64,000 bases of DNA from Sycobia sp. Sy_11 (lineage: Eukaryota; Arthropoda; Insecta; Hymenoptera; Epichrysomallidae), in the NCBI GenBank assembly GCA_018907035.1, contig JACCIC010000211.1, positions 703,501 through 767,500 on the forward strand. Reading direction: 5' to 3'. The position numbers and the translations under genes are program-made. The notes below the pieces were generated by a model. That model saw only the letters and a program-made list of their open reading frames with translations. It did no database searches and was not told the origin of the DNA. Below are positions 13,200-23,775 of this stretch, one piece after another (position 1 is the stretch's first letter; every line of letters begins with the position of its first letter).

Positions 13200-13828
13200 C
13201 AAAACGAAGTCTCGAGCAATAACCAGACAAAAGTAAGTTTCTACATTTATAGTAATTTATCAAATTATTATACGAGTTTTCAACTTTGTATCACTGCATT
13301 CGTATAATAATTTCGGTGTATATCAATTGCTTTTGAATATATGCAAAAGAATTGGTGTAAACATTCGCATGCAAATTATTTTGAAAATGTTTCATATTTA
13401 TGCAAATAACAATATCTATTAAATGTTTTATTACCTTCCTAGTAAATTAGTTATATAAAAGTAAATTAATTAAAGAGTCCTATTTAAATATTATAAATAA
13501 TATTTAAAGTTTTTTAATTTTCTCAATTGTATTAGAACATAATATAATTGTTAATAGTTTTAATATTTTCTAAAAATTAATGACGAATTCCTTTTAACTT
13601 GTATAAATGACTATTGGTACGGGTAATATTGTTCATAAATATATTCTCTTATATTAACTGCACTCTTTGATATATAATAATAGTTTTGTCTATTTTAATC
13701 TTTTCTTATTATACTAATTGCATACGATATTGAACAAATATTTTTTACAGTAAAAATATGATATATTAAATACGATTTCTGTTTGGAGAATAAAATACTA
13801 ATTTTGTTTTCGCAGCAGATCTGGAAGC

Positions 13829-14000
13829 ATGAAATTCGTCACTGCATTGTTACTGCTGGCTGCAGTCGCCACGATTGTAGTAGATGCTTACATTCCGAAG
13901 ATGGAGAGGCCTAAACCTGGTTCAAAACATTTTCCTACTTTCCCTGGTCATGGTCCGTTCAACCCTAATGCAGTAAGTCATATAGAATACAAAAGATAGA

Positions 14001-14063
<63 letters not shown>

Positions 14064-14363
14064 AAAAAGAGAGATAGTGTGACAGACAGCATCACAAACA
14101 TTTTTATAATTTTTTAGCGTCCTCGACGATCACCACATAATAGACCTCCTGTTACCCAACAACCTGATCCTCATGGACATATCAACGCTCATGCCGTAAG
14201 AGGAGGGGGGCAGAAGAGTAGCTGGACTGTTGAAGCCGAACGGAAAATTTATGAGAACAAACACGGCGACATTCACGTTTATGGCCGTGGCGAAAAACAG
14301 CCTTGGTTACCTAGACCGCAAGCAGAAGCCGGAATTGGTGGCAGATTCCGCTTTCCTGGTTGA
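13829..14363 (+). CDS. Two-domain antimicrobial peptide precursor (abaecin-like + glycine-rich), gene 2
   Basis: Predicted secreted immune peptide precursor of 129 residues, joined from 13829-13972 and 14118-14363 in phase 0 (GTAAGT donor, TTTTTTAG acceptor). Residues 1-20 form a signal peptide with a leucine/alanine core ending VVDA. Residues 21-48 form a proline-rich domain, YIPKMERPKPG then FPTFPGHGPFNPNA, closely matching the FPTFPGQGPFNP core of bee abaecin. The RPRRS junction at 49-53 looks like a furin-type R-x-x-R site. The remainder contains ERKIYENKHGDIHVYG and ends GIGGRFRFPG, resembling the glycine-rich C-terminal region of hymenoptaecin and, more loosely, attacin/diptericin. No lesion is seen. 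AATAAA signals lie at 14375 and 14384. The intron carries a long (GA)n tract. Known abaecins are short and lack the second domain. The family call is firm for exon 2, and the glycine-rich call is by resemblance. Confidence 0.88.
13997..14058. repeat. (GA)n microsatellite inside the gene 2 coding intron
   Basis: About 30 GA units fill nearly half of the 145-bp intron. The corresponding introns of genes 1 and 3 have only short GA-rich stretches. Confidence 0.95.
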
Positions 14364-15219
14364 TTAGATATCAAAATAAACAGAATAAATCTTTGTTTGA
14401 AAACGAAATTTCTAAATAAAGATAAAGATTTAAAAAACTGAGCTGTTAAATATTATTTAGATTATTCAAAATATTTTAAGTTTCCTTTCTTGACAATTGA
14501 TCATGATGTGCGCTTTCTCGCTGGGCTTTCTAAGTAATATTGAAAAGGTAAGAATGGTGGGCGTCTCTCAGGTACGTGTACGAAATATTGAGAGCCGATT
14601 TCCGTATTTACACTAAGCTTACAACGCAGAATTTTATGACCTGTGTTTTTGAGATGCGAAAGGAATTAATTTAATGAATTTGTTTGATATCATAAAAGTT
14701 ATAAAAAAAAGAAATGCAGCTTATTTTTGACACGTCAATACAATTATTCTTATTTAATAGAATTAGGAAATGGGCATGTAACGAATAAACAAGTATGATT
14801 AGGTTCATACGACGGTTAACCGACCAGCGGAAAAGGGCATATATAACGAAGCTAGGTTTGTTCAAAATACATATATCATGATGGACGAAAGCTTAAAAAA
14901 TATATCGTTTTTTCTATTTGAATGGTCATCATAAATAAACACTTTTATATATAATATTTAATTACTTTCAGTGCATGGTTTATTATTGATATTTTGGAGC
15001 ATGCTCATGCGTGGCCAAAGTTTTTAATTAGTTTACGCTGTAATTGGCGCGGCTTGTGAATATTAGTTGTTCTTCACCAACACAACTTTATAATGCACTT
15101 TCACATACCATATGGTAAAATTTGTATTGGTACAACTTTTCTTAATGTCCGTATGAAATTTGAGCGCCATTGCACCATTAATGTGAGTTTGTCAGCTGTT
15201 TGTTTACGACGCAAAAAGT

Positions 15220-15360
15220 TTGTCTAGCGATATTGACTATGGAAAAAAAGTTGATCAACGAATTTGCTTGAAATTTTATGTTTTCAATGAAATTATGGCT
15301 ACGGAATCGTTGAAAATATTGCCGAAGTGTTTTGAGGAGTCTACTGGGGCTGCTTCCACA
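15220..15360 (+). mobile_element. Mariner-type transposase N-terminal relic
   Basis: The frame reads DQRICLKFYVFNEIMATES and continues LKILPKCFEES, matching the start of mariner transposases (helix-turn-helix region). Similarity stops there. No catalytic DDD/E part follows, and unit 1 lacks the insertion. Confidence 0.55.
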
Positions 15361-15594
15361 ATATTAAAAAACTACATTCATCCCTTTTTAATTAGAAAAA
15401 TATTAGTTGATGAACTTGCAGCAAAATACACCAAAAGTTCTAACAATAAAATAAACATAAGGTGTCACCAGTAGATCCCGGGCGGAAATATCTGACCTTA
15501 TGTGTCATATTTATAGGTTATGTATCAGTCAAAAACTTTGCAGAATTATATTTGAGCATTTCTTTCGGTGTCGTTTATTTTATCGAGCAAAATC

Positions 15595-15960
15595 ATGGCA
15601 AGTCTCCAGCCAATTCAACATTATTTGCGCCACGCGCAGCGTCTATTCTTTAATATGAGGAAAAGTACGCCTGACGCTTATCATATATTTTCCAAAACTT
15701 ATGGGGCGGAATATATTGGTATAACGCGAGTTGTTCAAACGTTGCAAAAGTGATAATTTTGAAGCTGAAGATAAGAATCAGTCCAGAAAGCCGAAAAGTT
15801 TTCAAGAGGCTTTGCTGGATAAGGATCCGTGTCGGATTCAAGTAGAGCTTGCTGCATCATTGAGCGTCACGCAAGAAGCCGTTTGCCTGCTTCGAAAAGC
15901 ATTGAGATTCATTTAAAAGGTTGGCAACTGGGTAAAATGAATTGAAAGCGCAAGACGTCG
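15595..15960 (+). mobile_element. Second mariner transposase relic, frameshifted and truncated
   Basis: Translation from the ATG at 15595 gives a mariner-like N-terminus with KTYGAEYIGIT, then after a frame change SDNFEAEDKNQSRKPKSF and ALLDKDPCRIQVELAASL, the typical mariner GRPKK-like linker and second helix-turn-helix. Frame breaks near 15750 and 15915 and the absence of the catalytic domain show it is dead. The match ends at about 15960, where the sequence rejoins the block shared with unit 1. Confidence 0.7.
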
Positions 15961-16137
15961 AACGGCGGGTGGTTGATGGTCAAATGTGTTAAAAATAATC
16001 TCTTTGCCAAGCAATAAACGTAAATATTTGAATTGAAGCATTGATAATTAATGTAATTATCTGTAGCAAGAATGAGAATATATGGAACATTTACCTATAA
16101 ATAATAAGAAATGGTAAAAATATATCAGGAATAGAAC

Positions 16138-16147
16138 ACTTAGTTCA
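16138..16147. repeat. Target-site duplication, left copy
   Basis: ACTTAGTTCA here and ACTTAGTTTA at 18000-18009 flank the retrotransposon with one mismatch. The T-rich run immediately inside is the complement of its poly(A)-like tail. Confidence 0.6.
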
Positions 16148-16472
16148 TTTTTTTTTCTTTTTCATTTATTTATTTTAAGTCGCATCCCCTTTCGGTATTA
16201 GCGACTCATAGTAATATATAGGTTTACATTGCTTACATTTCAGCGCTATTAATTAAGAGCATTATATATAAACATATACAGTATAGATATTAATAGTCGT
16301 AATAGATGTGATATGTTTGTGAAAGAGATTTTGAAAGATGTACAGTTAATTATATATACATATATAAATGCACACACGTACATATATGCATATACATGCA
16401 TACACATACATATATGTTACAATCGTGTCCTGAAATATAGTGAACATTTAATAGGATATTTGATAAATGTGT

Positions 16473-16664
16473 CTAAATTAAATTAATGTACTTTGTTTCC
16501 TTCAAAAATTTAAGAACGTTTCTGCATTGTTCCGTATTGCTGAGAATCTTAAGGTTTGTTTCTTGTAAACATATGATATCGGAATTTTCTTTATTTATAA
16601 TTTTTTGTAGGAATTCGTGTTGTGATCGAAAACCATTTAGATTCCATTGCAGAATATTAGCCAT
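16473..16664 (-). pseudogene. ORF2 remnant: endonuclease start fused to C-terminal end
   Basis: The 63-residue frame starts with ANILQWNLNGF and reads SDIICLQETNLK, the first motifs of an APE-type endonuclease of non-LTR retrotransposons (N and E catalytic positions). Directly after ETNLK it becomes NVLKFLKETKYINLI and stops, which resembles the extreme C-terminus of jockey-type ORF2 proteins. The whole endonuclease core, reverse transcriptase and RNase H lie in the missing part. It starts 54 bp after the ORF1 stop, the normal arrangement. Confidence 0.75.
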
Positions 16665-16718
16665 TTTGATCGATTTGTTTTTATTTTTATTTATTTGTGT
16701 TTTTTGTTTTTTCTGTGA

Positions 16719-17930
16719 CTATTCATCGTCCGATTGGACAGGTGTGCTGACGGGTGTCGGTGAGTCGTGTGGGTTATTAATAAATTTTAGTAGTCTTGTG
16801 CATCTTTGTTTTATACTGGTATTTCTGATATTAGGGTAAATTTCATTATTAATAAATGATGAAAGAGCAGTTAAATCGCGAGTGTACGTATATATAATGT
16901 CCAATGGGTACTTGACTCCTTTCGTACTCTCAAGCAGACTTTTAAATTGTTCATAATTTAATAATCCGTTGATATGATCTAAGTAGTCTTTAATGCTTAA
17001 AAGTTTTTTATCCATTTCATCTAAATCGCTATCAAACTCCTGCATTTTAGTTTGAGAATTATTAGTGGCGCTGATTTTGGAATCACTAATATCGTTTTTA
17101 GTGAGTTCTTTTTTTAATTGTGTTTTAGTATCGGGTTTAGAAATTTTTGTTTCTTTTGCAACAGTAATGCCGCTTCCGCTAGAGCTTAATTCTGATCGGG
17201 CTCGTTTATTTTCTTTTCTTACTGTTAATTGACTAAGTTTATTTACTTCCAAATCACTTTTACTCTGTTGTTGAATTCCTGTTTGAATGTCTTGCGTGGT
17301 TATAGTATTTATTTCATTAATATTAGATTTGGATTCCGCGAAAGAGTCTTGGCTTCTTGTGTTGTCATTTGCGATAGGAAATATTTCTGTGTTTATATTA
17401 CAATTCTTAGCTATGTGACCTTCTAATTTACATATGAAGCATTTAAGTACGTCTGTACTAGCGTATATGAAATAATTGATTTCGTTAAAATTTATTTTAA
17501 AGGTTTCCGGAATGAGATGAATATCGGTCGGATATATGAAAACTTGACGTCTGAAGCTAGAAACGTGGCTATATCCTTCTTTAGTGATATTAGCTTTAAG
17601 GGTCATTACCGGTGAACCCCTTCTTATCTTTAATTGATCTAAAATATTTTCAAATACATAGTTCGGAATATCTGGCGATACGTTTGAAAAAATAATTCTC
17701 TTTTGTTTAGAAATTAGGGGTCTGATATTGACTTGTACGTTATCAATTAGAATGAACTTGTACTTATCTGTAACTTCAATTACTAGTTCTTTCGTTGATG
17801 GATAAATGCAGATTCGGTTGTTAGATATTCTTGAGGCGTAAAGAACATTTTTAGGTTCTCCAATATTGCCAATACTACATACATAGTCGCTTTCGCGACA
17901 ACAATCCTTCTTGAAGAGGCTTGAGGCCTC
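16719..17930 (-). pseudogene. Retrotransposon ORF1 (nucleic-acid-binding, CCHC zinc knuckle)
   Basis: The frame is open from 17930 to the stop at 16719 (about 403 codons), but no ATG is seen before 17604-17606, so the N-terminus is incomplete or damaged. It contains CFICKLEGHIAKNC (C-x2-C-x4-H-x4-C), a single zinc knuckle preceded by an RRM-like region, then a serine- and lysine-rich low-complexity part. ORF1 proteins of this type coat element RNA for retrotransposition. The long intact frame suggests a young insertion or selection on ORF1. Confidence 0.75.
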
Positions 17931-17999
17931 TCAGATACGTTAGTTATTATAGAACGAAAGTAAACACGTGTGTCCACGGTACGAGCTCGATATAAACTG

Positions 18000-18009
18000 A
18001 CTTAGTTTA
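18000..18009. repeat. Target-site duplication, right copy
   Basis: ACTTAGTTTA, paired with 16138-16147. Confidence 0.6.
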
Positions 18010-18689
18010 TTGAATTCCCAAACCATTACTAATAACTGAATAATTTAAAACTATAGAAGCAATACTAACCTAGAATATTAAAATATTTACTCTAAATGAA
18101 AATAGTCCAGCACATTTCAGAATAAAGTCATGTGAAACCAGTGCCATAAATGGAAATTTTTGTAGCAAGAAGATATGCACTAATATAGAATGGAATGTAT
18201 TGATAGAGCTATATGGAAGCGAATATATCCCCAAGATTATAACAATTAACTCCTACTAAAAGATCTAAGAAATTAAAACAAGCTTACCCATAATTTGTAA
18301 CCTAATTTGGTTTCAAAAAGTATTTCCGAATAATTGGCAAAAGGTAATAGTAATAACGATTACAAAGCAGAGCATCGATTAAGCAAACAAAGAAATTGAT
18401 CGATCAATATCCTTAACGTGATATCTTTTGCAAAGCTTAGGAAAAATAATTAATAAAAGGCTCAAATAGTCTTTGGGGTTTGCTCCGAATGTAAAACATG
18501 TAGTTGCGAGTACGTACATTGGGCATTGACGTAACGGATATTTAATATTTAAACGGTCAATTTTCCATCGTGTACCTATATGATCTATCATGGAAGAGTA
18601 TCTCGTCCTACTGGCGGACTATTGGAGCAGTGTTTTCTGTACGATAAGGCAGTAAGAACAACTGACACGTATGTATATTAAATGCTCGT

Positions 18690-18745
18690 CGCTAATATCC
18701 GTGATGGGGGATGCGACTCAAAATAAATAAATTAACGAAAAAAAC
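18690..18745 (+). mobile_element. 5'-truncated retrotransposon 3' end
   Basis: CGCTAATATCCGTG, then GGGGATGCGACTCAAAATAA and an A-rich tail, match the 3' end of the minus-strand element at 16148-16215 (CGCTAATACC, GGGGATGCGACTTAAAATAA). This is a separate, very short insertion of the same family in unit 3. Confidence 0.7.
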
Positions 18746-19439
18746 GTAATATAAATAATAATATAAAGTTTCTGAATTCTATAACAATTTCTGTTGATCT
18801 TACATATATCGCCTTGGTTGCATTTTTCTGTAGGACTTTTTAAGTGAAGAAATTTCACAAAAAAAAAAAAAAAAACGAATAGGCACAAATACAGTGCAGT
18901 CAAAAAACCGAATATAGTATAATGTTTGCTTCCAATAATCTCTTTCTTCTTTGGATTCTTAAAATTTTTATTTTATATTTCCTGTCTAACTATTAATCTA
19001 ACGATCAGTGCGCTTTATCTAAAAATGCCAAATTTATTTCTAACTCTTATTTTACGTAGCAATATACATTTCAGAATTGAAAATGTACAAAAACTTTTTA
19101 AGTACATTATAATAAACATTATATTACGTTGAATCTATTTAGTGACAATTGTATTTATTATCAGAAAATTTGTTGAAAAGATCATTTAGTTTCTGTCTCA
19201 ATCTTCGCTTTTGATATTGTTCAAAAAGTATTCAAAGCGTATATTTGCTGATTTATTTCTACAATAACGAGTATAATTGTGAGCAAACTAATGGAAGACT
19301 CTTGCTTTTAAAAACGAATACTATATAGGTTTTAAGAAAATTTTAATATATATTTTATAAACACAAATATTAAAAGACAATCAAAGAACAATTCTGTGCT
19401 AACGAATTGATAAAGATTCTTCACTTATACTGAAAATGC

Positions 19440-19476
19440 GGGAAGTATACGTACACTTCTCATCTGGGAATCACAG
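19440..19476 (+). promoter_or_regulatory. Paired NF-kB-like elements of gene 3
   Basis: GGGAATCACAG at 19466-19476 and GGGAAGTATA at 19440-19449, in the same arrangement as genes 1 and 2, 106 bp before the TATA box. Confidence 0.7.
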
Positions 19477-19571
19477 AATTTATCTTCGCTTTTTCCTTCA
19501 TGAGTTATGTAATTAGCAGTTGCATACAGACATCCGATACTTTCAACGCACTGCATGTATTGCATCTTTAC

Positions 19572-19605
19572 TATAAAAGAATCGCTGGCATTGAAGCCAT
19601 CAGTT
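19572..19605 (+). promoter_or_regulatory. Core promoter of gene 3 (TATA + initiator)
   Basis: TATAAAAG at 19572-19579 and TCAGTT at 19600. Predicted non-coding exon 19600-19638 with a GTAAGT donor; acceptor CGCAG ends at 20222. Confidence 0.75.
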
Positions 19606-20235
19606 CAAAACGAAGTCTCGAGCAATAACCAGACAAAAGTAAGTTTCTACATTTATAGTAATTTATCAAATTATTATACGAGTTTTCAACTTTGTATCAC
19701 TGCATTCGTATAATAATTTTGCGGTATATCAATTGCTGTTGAATATATGCAAAAGAATTGGTGTAAACATTCGCATGCAAATTATTTTGAAAATGTTTCA
19801 TATTTATGCAAATAACAATATCTATTAAATGTTTTATTACCTTCCTAGTAAATTAGTTATATAAAAGTAAATTACTTAAAGAGTCATATTTAAATATTAT
19901 TTATAATATTTAAAGTTTTTTAATTTTCTCAATTGTGTTAGAACATAATATAATTGTTAATAGTTTTAATATTTTCTAAAAATTAATGACGAATTCCTTT
20001 TAACTTGTGTAAATGACTTTTGGTACGGGTAATATTATTCATAAATAAATTCTCTTATATCAACTTCACTCTTTGATATATAATAATAGTCTTGTCTCTT
20101 TTAATCTTTTCTTATTATACTAATTGCATACGATATTGAACAAATATTTTTTACAGTAAAAATATGATATATTAAATACGATTACATTTTGGAGAATAAA
20201 ATACTAATTTTGTTTTTCGCAGCAGATCTGGAAGC

Positions 20236-20710
20236 ATGAAATTCGTCACTGCATTGTTACTGCTGGCCGCCGTGGCCACGATTGTAGTAGATGCTTACAT
20301 TCCTAAGATGGAGAGGCCTAAACCGGGTTCAAACCATTTTCCTACTTTTCCTGGTCATGGTCCGTTCAACCCTAACGCAGTAAGTCATATATAATATGAG
20401 AGAGGGAGTGAGAGAAAGAGCGAGTGTGACAGACAGCATCACAAACATTTTTATAATTTTTTAGCGTCCTCGAATATAGCCACATAATAGACCTCCTGTT
20501 ACCCAACAACCTGATCCTCATGGACATATCAACGCTCATGCCGTAAGAGGAGGGGGGCAGAAGAGTAGCTGGACTGTTGAAGCCGAACGGAAAATTTATG
20601 AGAACAAACACGGCGACATTCACGTTTATGGCCGTGGCGAAAAACAGCCTTGGTTACCTAGACCGCAAGCAGAAGCCGGGGTTGGAGGAACGTTTCGCTT
20701 TCCTGGTTGA
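20236..20710 (+). CDS. Two-domain antimicrobial peptide precursor, gene 3, with stop and possible new splice acceptor
   Basis: Exon 2 (20236-20379) is intact: signal peptide, then YIPKMERPKPG and FPTFPGHGPFNPNA, the abaecin-like domain. At the ancestral acceptor, exon 3 would start at 20465 and read R-P-R-I then TAG (20477-20479), because four clustered substitutions changed CGATCA to ATATAG. That product is a 52-residue precursor carrying only the abaecin-like peptide plus RPRI. The same change creates an AG at 20478-20479. Splicing there gives an exon 20480-20710 in phase 0 that omits the R-x-x-R junction and restores the glycine-rich domain to the TGA at 20708 (125 residues). The C-terminus differs slightly from gene 2 (GVGGTFRFPG). 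Which form is made cannot be told from DNA alone, and a non-functional copy is also possible. Confidence 0.65.
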
Positions 20711-20799
20711 TTAGAAATTAAAAGGAGCAGAATAAATCTTTGTTCGAAAAGGAAATTTCTAAATAAAGTGTGAAAAATTTATTTGAAAAAACTTGAATT

Positions 20800-23740
20800 G
20801 GCTATTAAAAATTAGTTATAATATGCAAAATATTTTAATTTTCCTTTTTTGAAGAGATTCATAAATATAGAAAATTTTGCATTCGTTATTTACAATTCAT
20901 ATATTAAAAATCAATACTGTAGTTTACTAGGGTTGTCTGTTCTGTACGTTATAATTATTGAAGAATTTCCAATTAGACTCAAACAAACGAATTAGTAAGT
21001 AAATTTAAATGAATTCATTTTATAAATGAGAGTCATACATAAAATTGTAATTGATGAGTTATTAGTTAAATTTTTATTTCATTATACAGTCTTAATTGTA
21101 ATATTAATTGTAAGGTAATGCTAATATGATGAAACTGTCTCAAAGTAAACAACACATTTTTCATCAGTGATTCGTTAATTATTTTGCTCCGCGACAGTCT
21201 TAAAAGCTAAAGATATTTTGTAGTGATCATTTATACACTGTATTTCAATGAAAACATCTCAAGCTTCTATGAATTCCGAGTGCTCTGTTGCTTTTCAATA
21301 TCATAATTTTTCATTATTTATTTTAAGCTTAGTAATCTGCAACATCATTGATTATCTACAAACATTTCTGTCATGGTCACCAAATTTTCAATAATTTAAG
21401 ATCGGGTTTGAATAATATAATTACTGTTATTGTTATAAAGTTATTTCTAATAAAAAAATAAGCGCAATTGCAATTACAATTTTTATGAGCTTCTCGTTTC
21501 GAGTGTCCAGTTTTCCGTCCACAAATTTGGACGGCGATTATCTATTTAGCCTAAGTAACGTAAATAAATTGTATTATAATGGAAAATTTAATACAACTCT
21601 TTTTACAAGCGTTCTCTACTTCTTTAGTGTTAAAATAGTAAACAACTCTCAATATACCTTATGAATTGCTTTTTTACTCAATATAAGTAACTTTTTAAGT
21701 AGTCACGCAATGGTTATTTTTCAATTATAGAAAAACATTAATGTATAAATTCATTATCTTGTTTTCGGACAAATATATCTTCATATAGCTTTTAGGTCTA
21801 CAGTATTTATCCATATGCATATAGGTTTACGGTAAGAGTAAACTTGTTTATAAATCGTGAATCGCCAGCGCTGCGCGGGCGTCTCGAGCGCCTCTGAGTT
21901 GAGAGTGGGGATGGCCATAATTTTGGGTTTGAAATGAGCCGGACCGTCGAGCTCGGGCAGAAACATTTCGACTGTCTGTAAGCTCGCGTGTTTTAATAAA
22001 ATTATTGTCTAATCCTTTGTGCTAAGATTTTATTGACCAATCGATTAAATAATATTGTACAGACTTGTCTGTTGCGCGGTATGGTCATTGTGATTTAAAG
22101 GTCATGGCCATTGCGTCAGTCGTGTGTACCGACTGATCATCCTACCCGGGAACCGAAGGAGCCAAGGCCCTTGCAGGCTATCTACCGGCAGCTCGTTGAC
22201 TCCCATCATTTCGGCGCACTGTTGCAGGGCGCCTGAAGTCCATCTGTTGGTGGAGCCTGGTGTTTTGGCACCTAACCGCCGCTCTAATAAAAAGTTTGAA
22301 GGCGACTCATTCGTTGATTTTATGAGACCTCTCGGTATTCTTCATGTGTACATTTAAGTATATAGTTTTACGTTAATTTTGTTTGTGCGTATAGATCATA
22401 AGTAGTATTATTTTTCGTTATTAAAATTTAGGCTTAACTTTATTTACATTAATCACATATTGTATGGTTTATTTTTTAGCGCAATAATAGTTAGTGTAAC
22501 TAGTAATAATAATCATAATTTTATTTAGAGTTGGCTGGAATGTAACTCTGTAAATCTATATTTATTGCAAACATAGATTTAATGATAATTTTAAGGAAGT
22601 AGGAATGAGCAGATGAGTTAATTAAATAACACGCACTCACAAATACACGTAAACGCACGAACGCACAAAATACGCGAAAACACAAACACGTATTTATACA
22701 CGAATATACAATACACACACTCACAACTGCACAGGATTGAACAGAATCACGCAACACGACTGCCACACTATCAATCGGCAAGCGAAAATCAAGATTTTGT
22801 CAGCACTACGCGCAATACTTAATTCACCATCAGGTTGCTAGCTGCAGACAGACTGCCTGCTTCAGTCGAGCTGACCGTCGGGCGTCCGAGGAGCCCGATC
22901 GCAGGTACCGAACCGACGCAATTTGCAACGCCCTGATTTACAATTTGGGCTTTCCCCGCATTACGGCAGGGCTCTTGCACATTCGCCCGTGCGTATCAGG
23001 TAAGCAATGCTCCCGACGGACAGCTGCAAACTGGCAGTCTTGCTCTCTCTATACACGCATACATTCATACATATATACATACAGATAGATACACATACGT
23101 AATCATTTTCTTTATTTTTTTTCTCTTCTTCTGTTCGAGAATGATGCGCGAACAGCTGGAAACAGCAAACTTTTTCTACTTGCAGCTAGAGTTTTTTAAG
23201 GCTGTTGGCCATTAGTTTAATTTGATTAGTAAATACATATAAATTCTTTATATATGTATAGATCATATTGTAATTTCATTACATTAAATTTCGCACAATT
23301 TCCCACCCAGTCCTTCATAACACTCATATTAAATATATATATATATATAATAATATTGAATTGGTAAGTCATATCCAAAAATCTTGTAAATGTTGATATA
23401 GTATATGAAAAAAATTCAAAAAAACCGTCCAATTTCTTTGTAAATTTATTGAATTTTTAATTTATTGCTTGTCTATTTTTAAATACTTTTTTGGCTATGG
23501 AATTTAGAAGTTGTTGAAGAAAGAGAAAAAAATTTATCAAGATTTCAAAACATTTGAACTTAAAATAAGAAATTTTTTTTTTTTTCATAAAAATGTTAAG
23601 GTTTGTATTCATTTGAACCCCTATATAGCAAATACGTCATTCCCTAGAGGTGCATCAAGCAAGGGTTAATAATTAGGCATAACTAAAAATACTGATTGTT
23701 CCAGCTTCGAGTAGATAAATTTAATCATATTTAGAGTTAA
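20800..23740. other. Intergenic region, possible transposon remnants
   Basis: AT-rich to 21.8 kb. Two GC-richer blocks (about 21.85-22.35 and 22.80-23.05 kb) contrast with their surroundings. The first has AATAAA-type signals and proline-, arginine- and glycine-coding short frames, and looks like a degraded LTR or other element, but I found no polymerase motif. An ACAC-rich stretch lies at 22.62-22.72 kb. No gene is supported. Confidence 0.5.
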
Positions 23741-23775
23741 GTTACAGCATTTTCACAAATTTTGTTAATATTCTA

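Larger units (their letters stand above)
16148..17999 (-). mobile_element. Internally deleted non-LTR retrotransposon (jockey-like)
   Basis: Read on the minus strand, the element has ORF1 with a zinc knuckle (17930-16719), a short ORF2 remnant (16664-16473), a 3' UTR and an A-rich tail ending at about 16148. It is flanked by a 10-bp target-site duplication and interrupts a block that is continuous in unit 1, which fixes its boundaries. The usual reverse transcriptase region is absent, although both ends of the element are present. This is internal deletion rather than the common 5' truncation. A 3'-end fragment with a related tail lies in the opposite orientation at about 18690. Confidence 0.8.
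11037..18300 (+). repeat. Tandem duplication unit 2 (gene 2 copy, with insertions)
   Basis: 11.04-11.39 kb aligns with 18.30-18.66 kb, and 12.41-13.99 kb aligns with 18.83-20.40 kb, at very high identity by eye. This unit is longer than the others because it holds mariner relics (15.2-15.96 kb), a minus-strand retrotransposon (16.15-18.00 kb) and an AT-rich stretch with a (TA)n tract (about 11.4-12.4 kb) that differs from unit 3. Confidence 0.85.
18300..20800 (+). repeat. Tandem duplication unit 3 (gene 3 copy)
   Basis: Starts with the block shared with 11.04-11.39 kb, then a short retrotransposon 3'-end fragment, then about 1.6 kb nearly identical to the promoter and first-intron region of gene 2, then gene 3. 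Similarity fades shortly after the gene 3 stop codon. Confidence 0.85.

Noticed and set aside
12523..19132. Two nearly identical 68-codon frames (12523-12729 and 18926-19132)
   Set aside because: Both begin with TTG, not ATG, and sit in DNA that is identical because of the segmental duplication, so conservation says nothing about coding.
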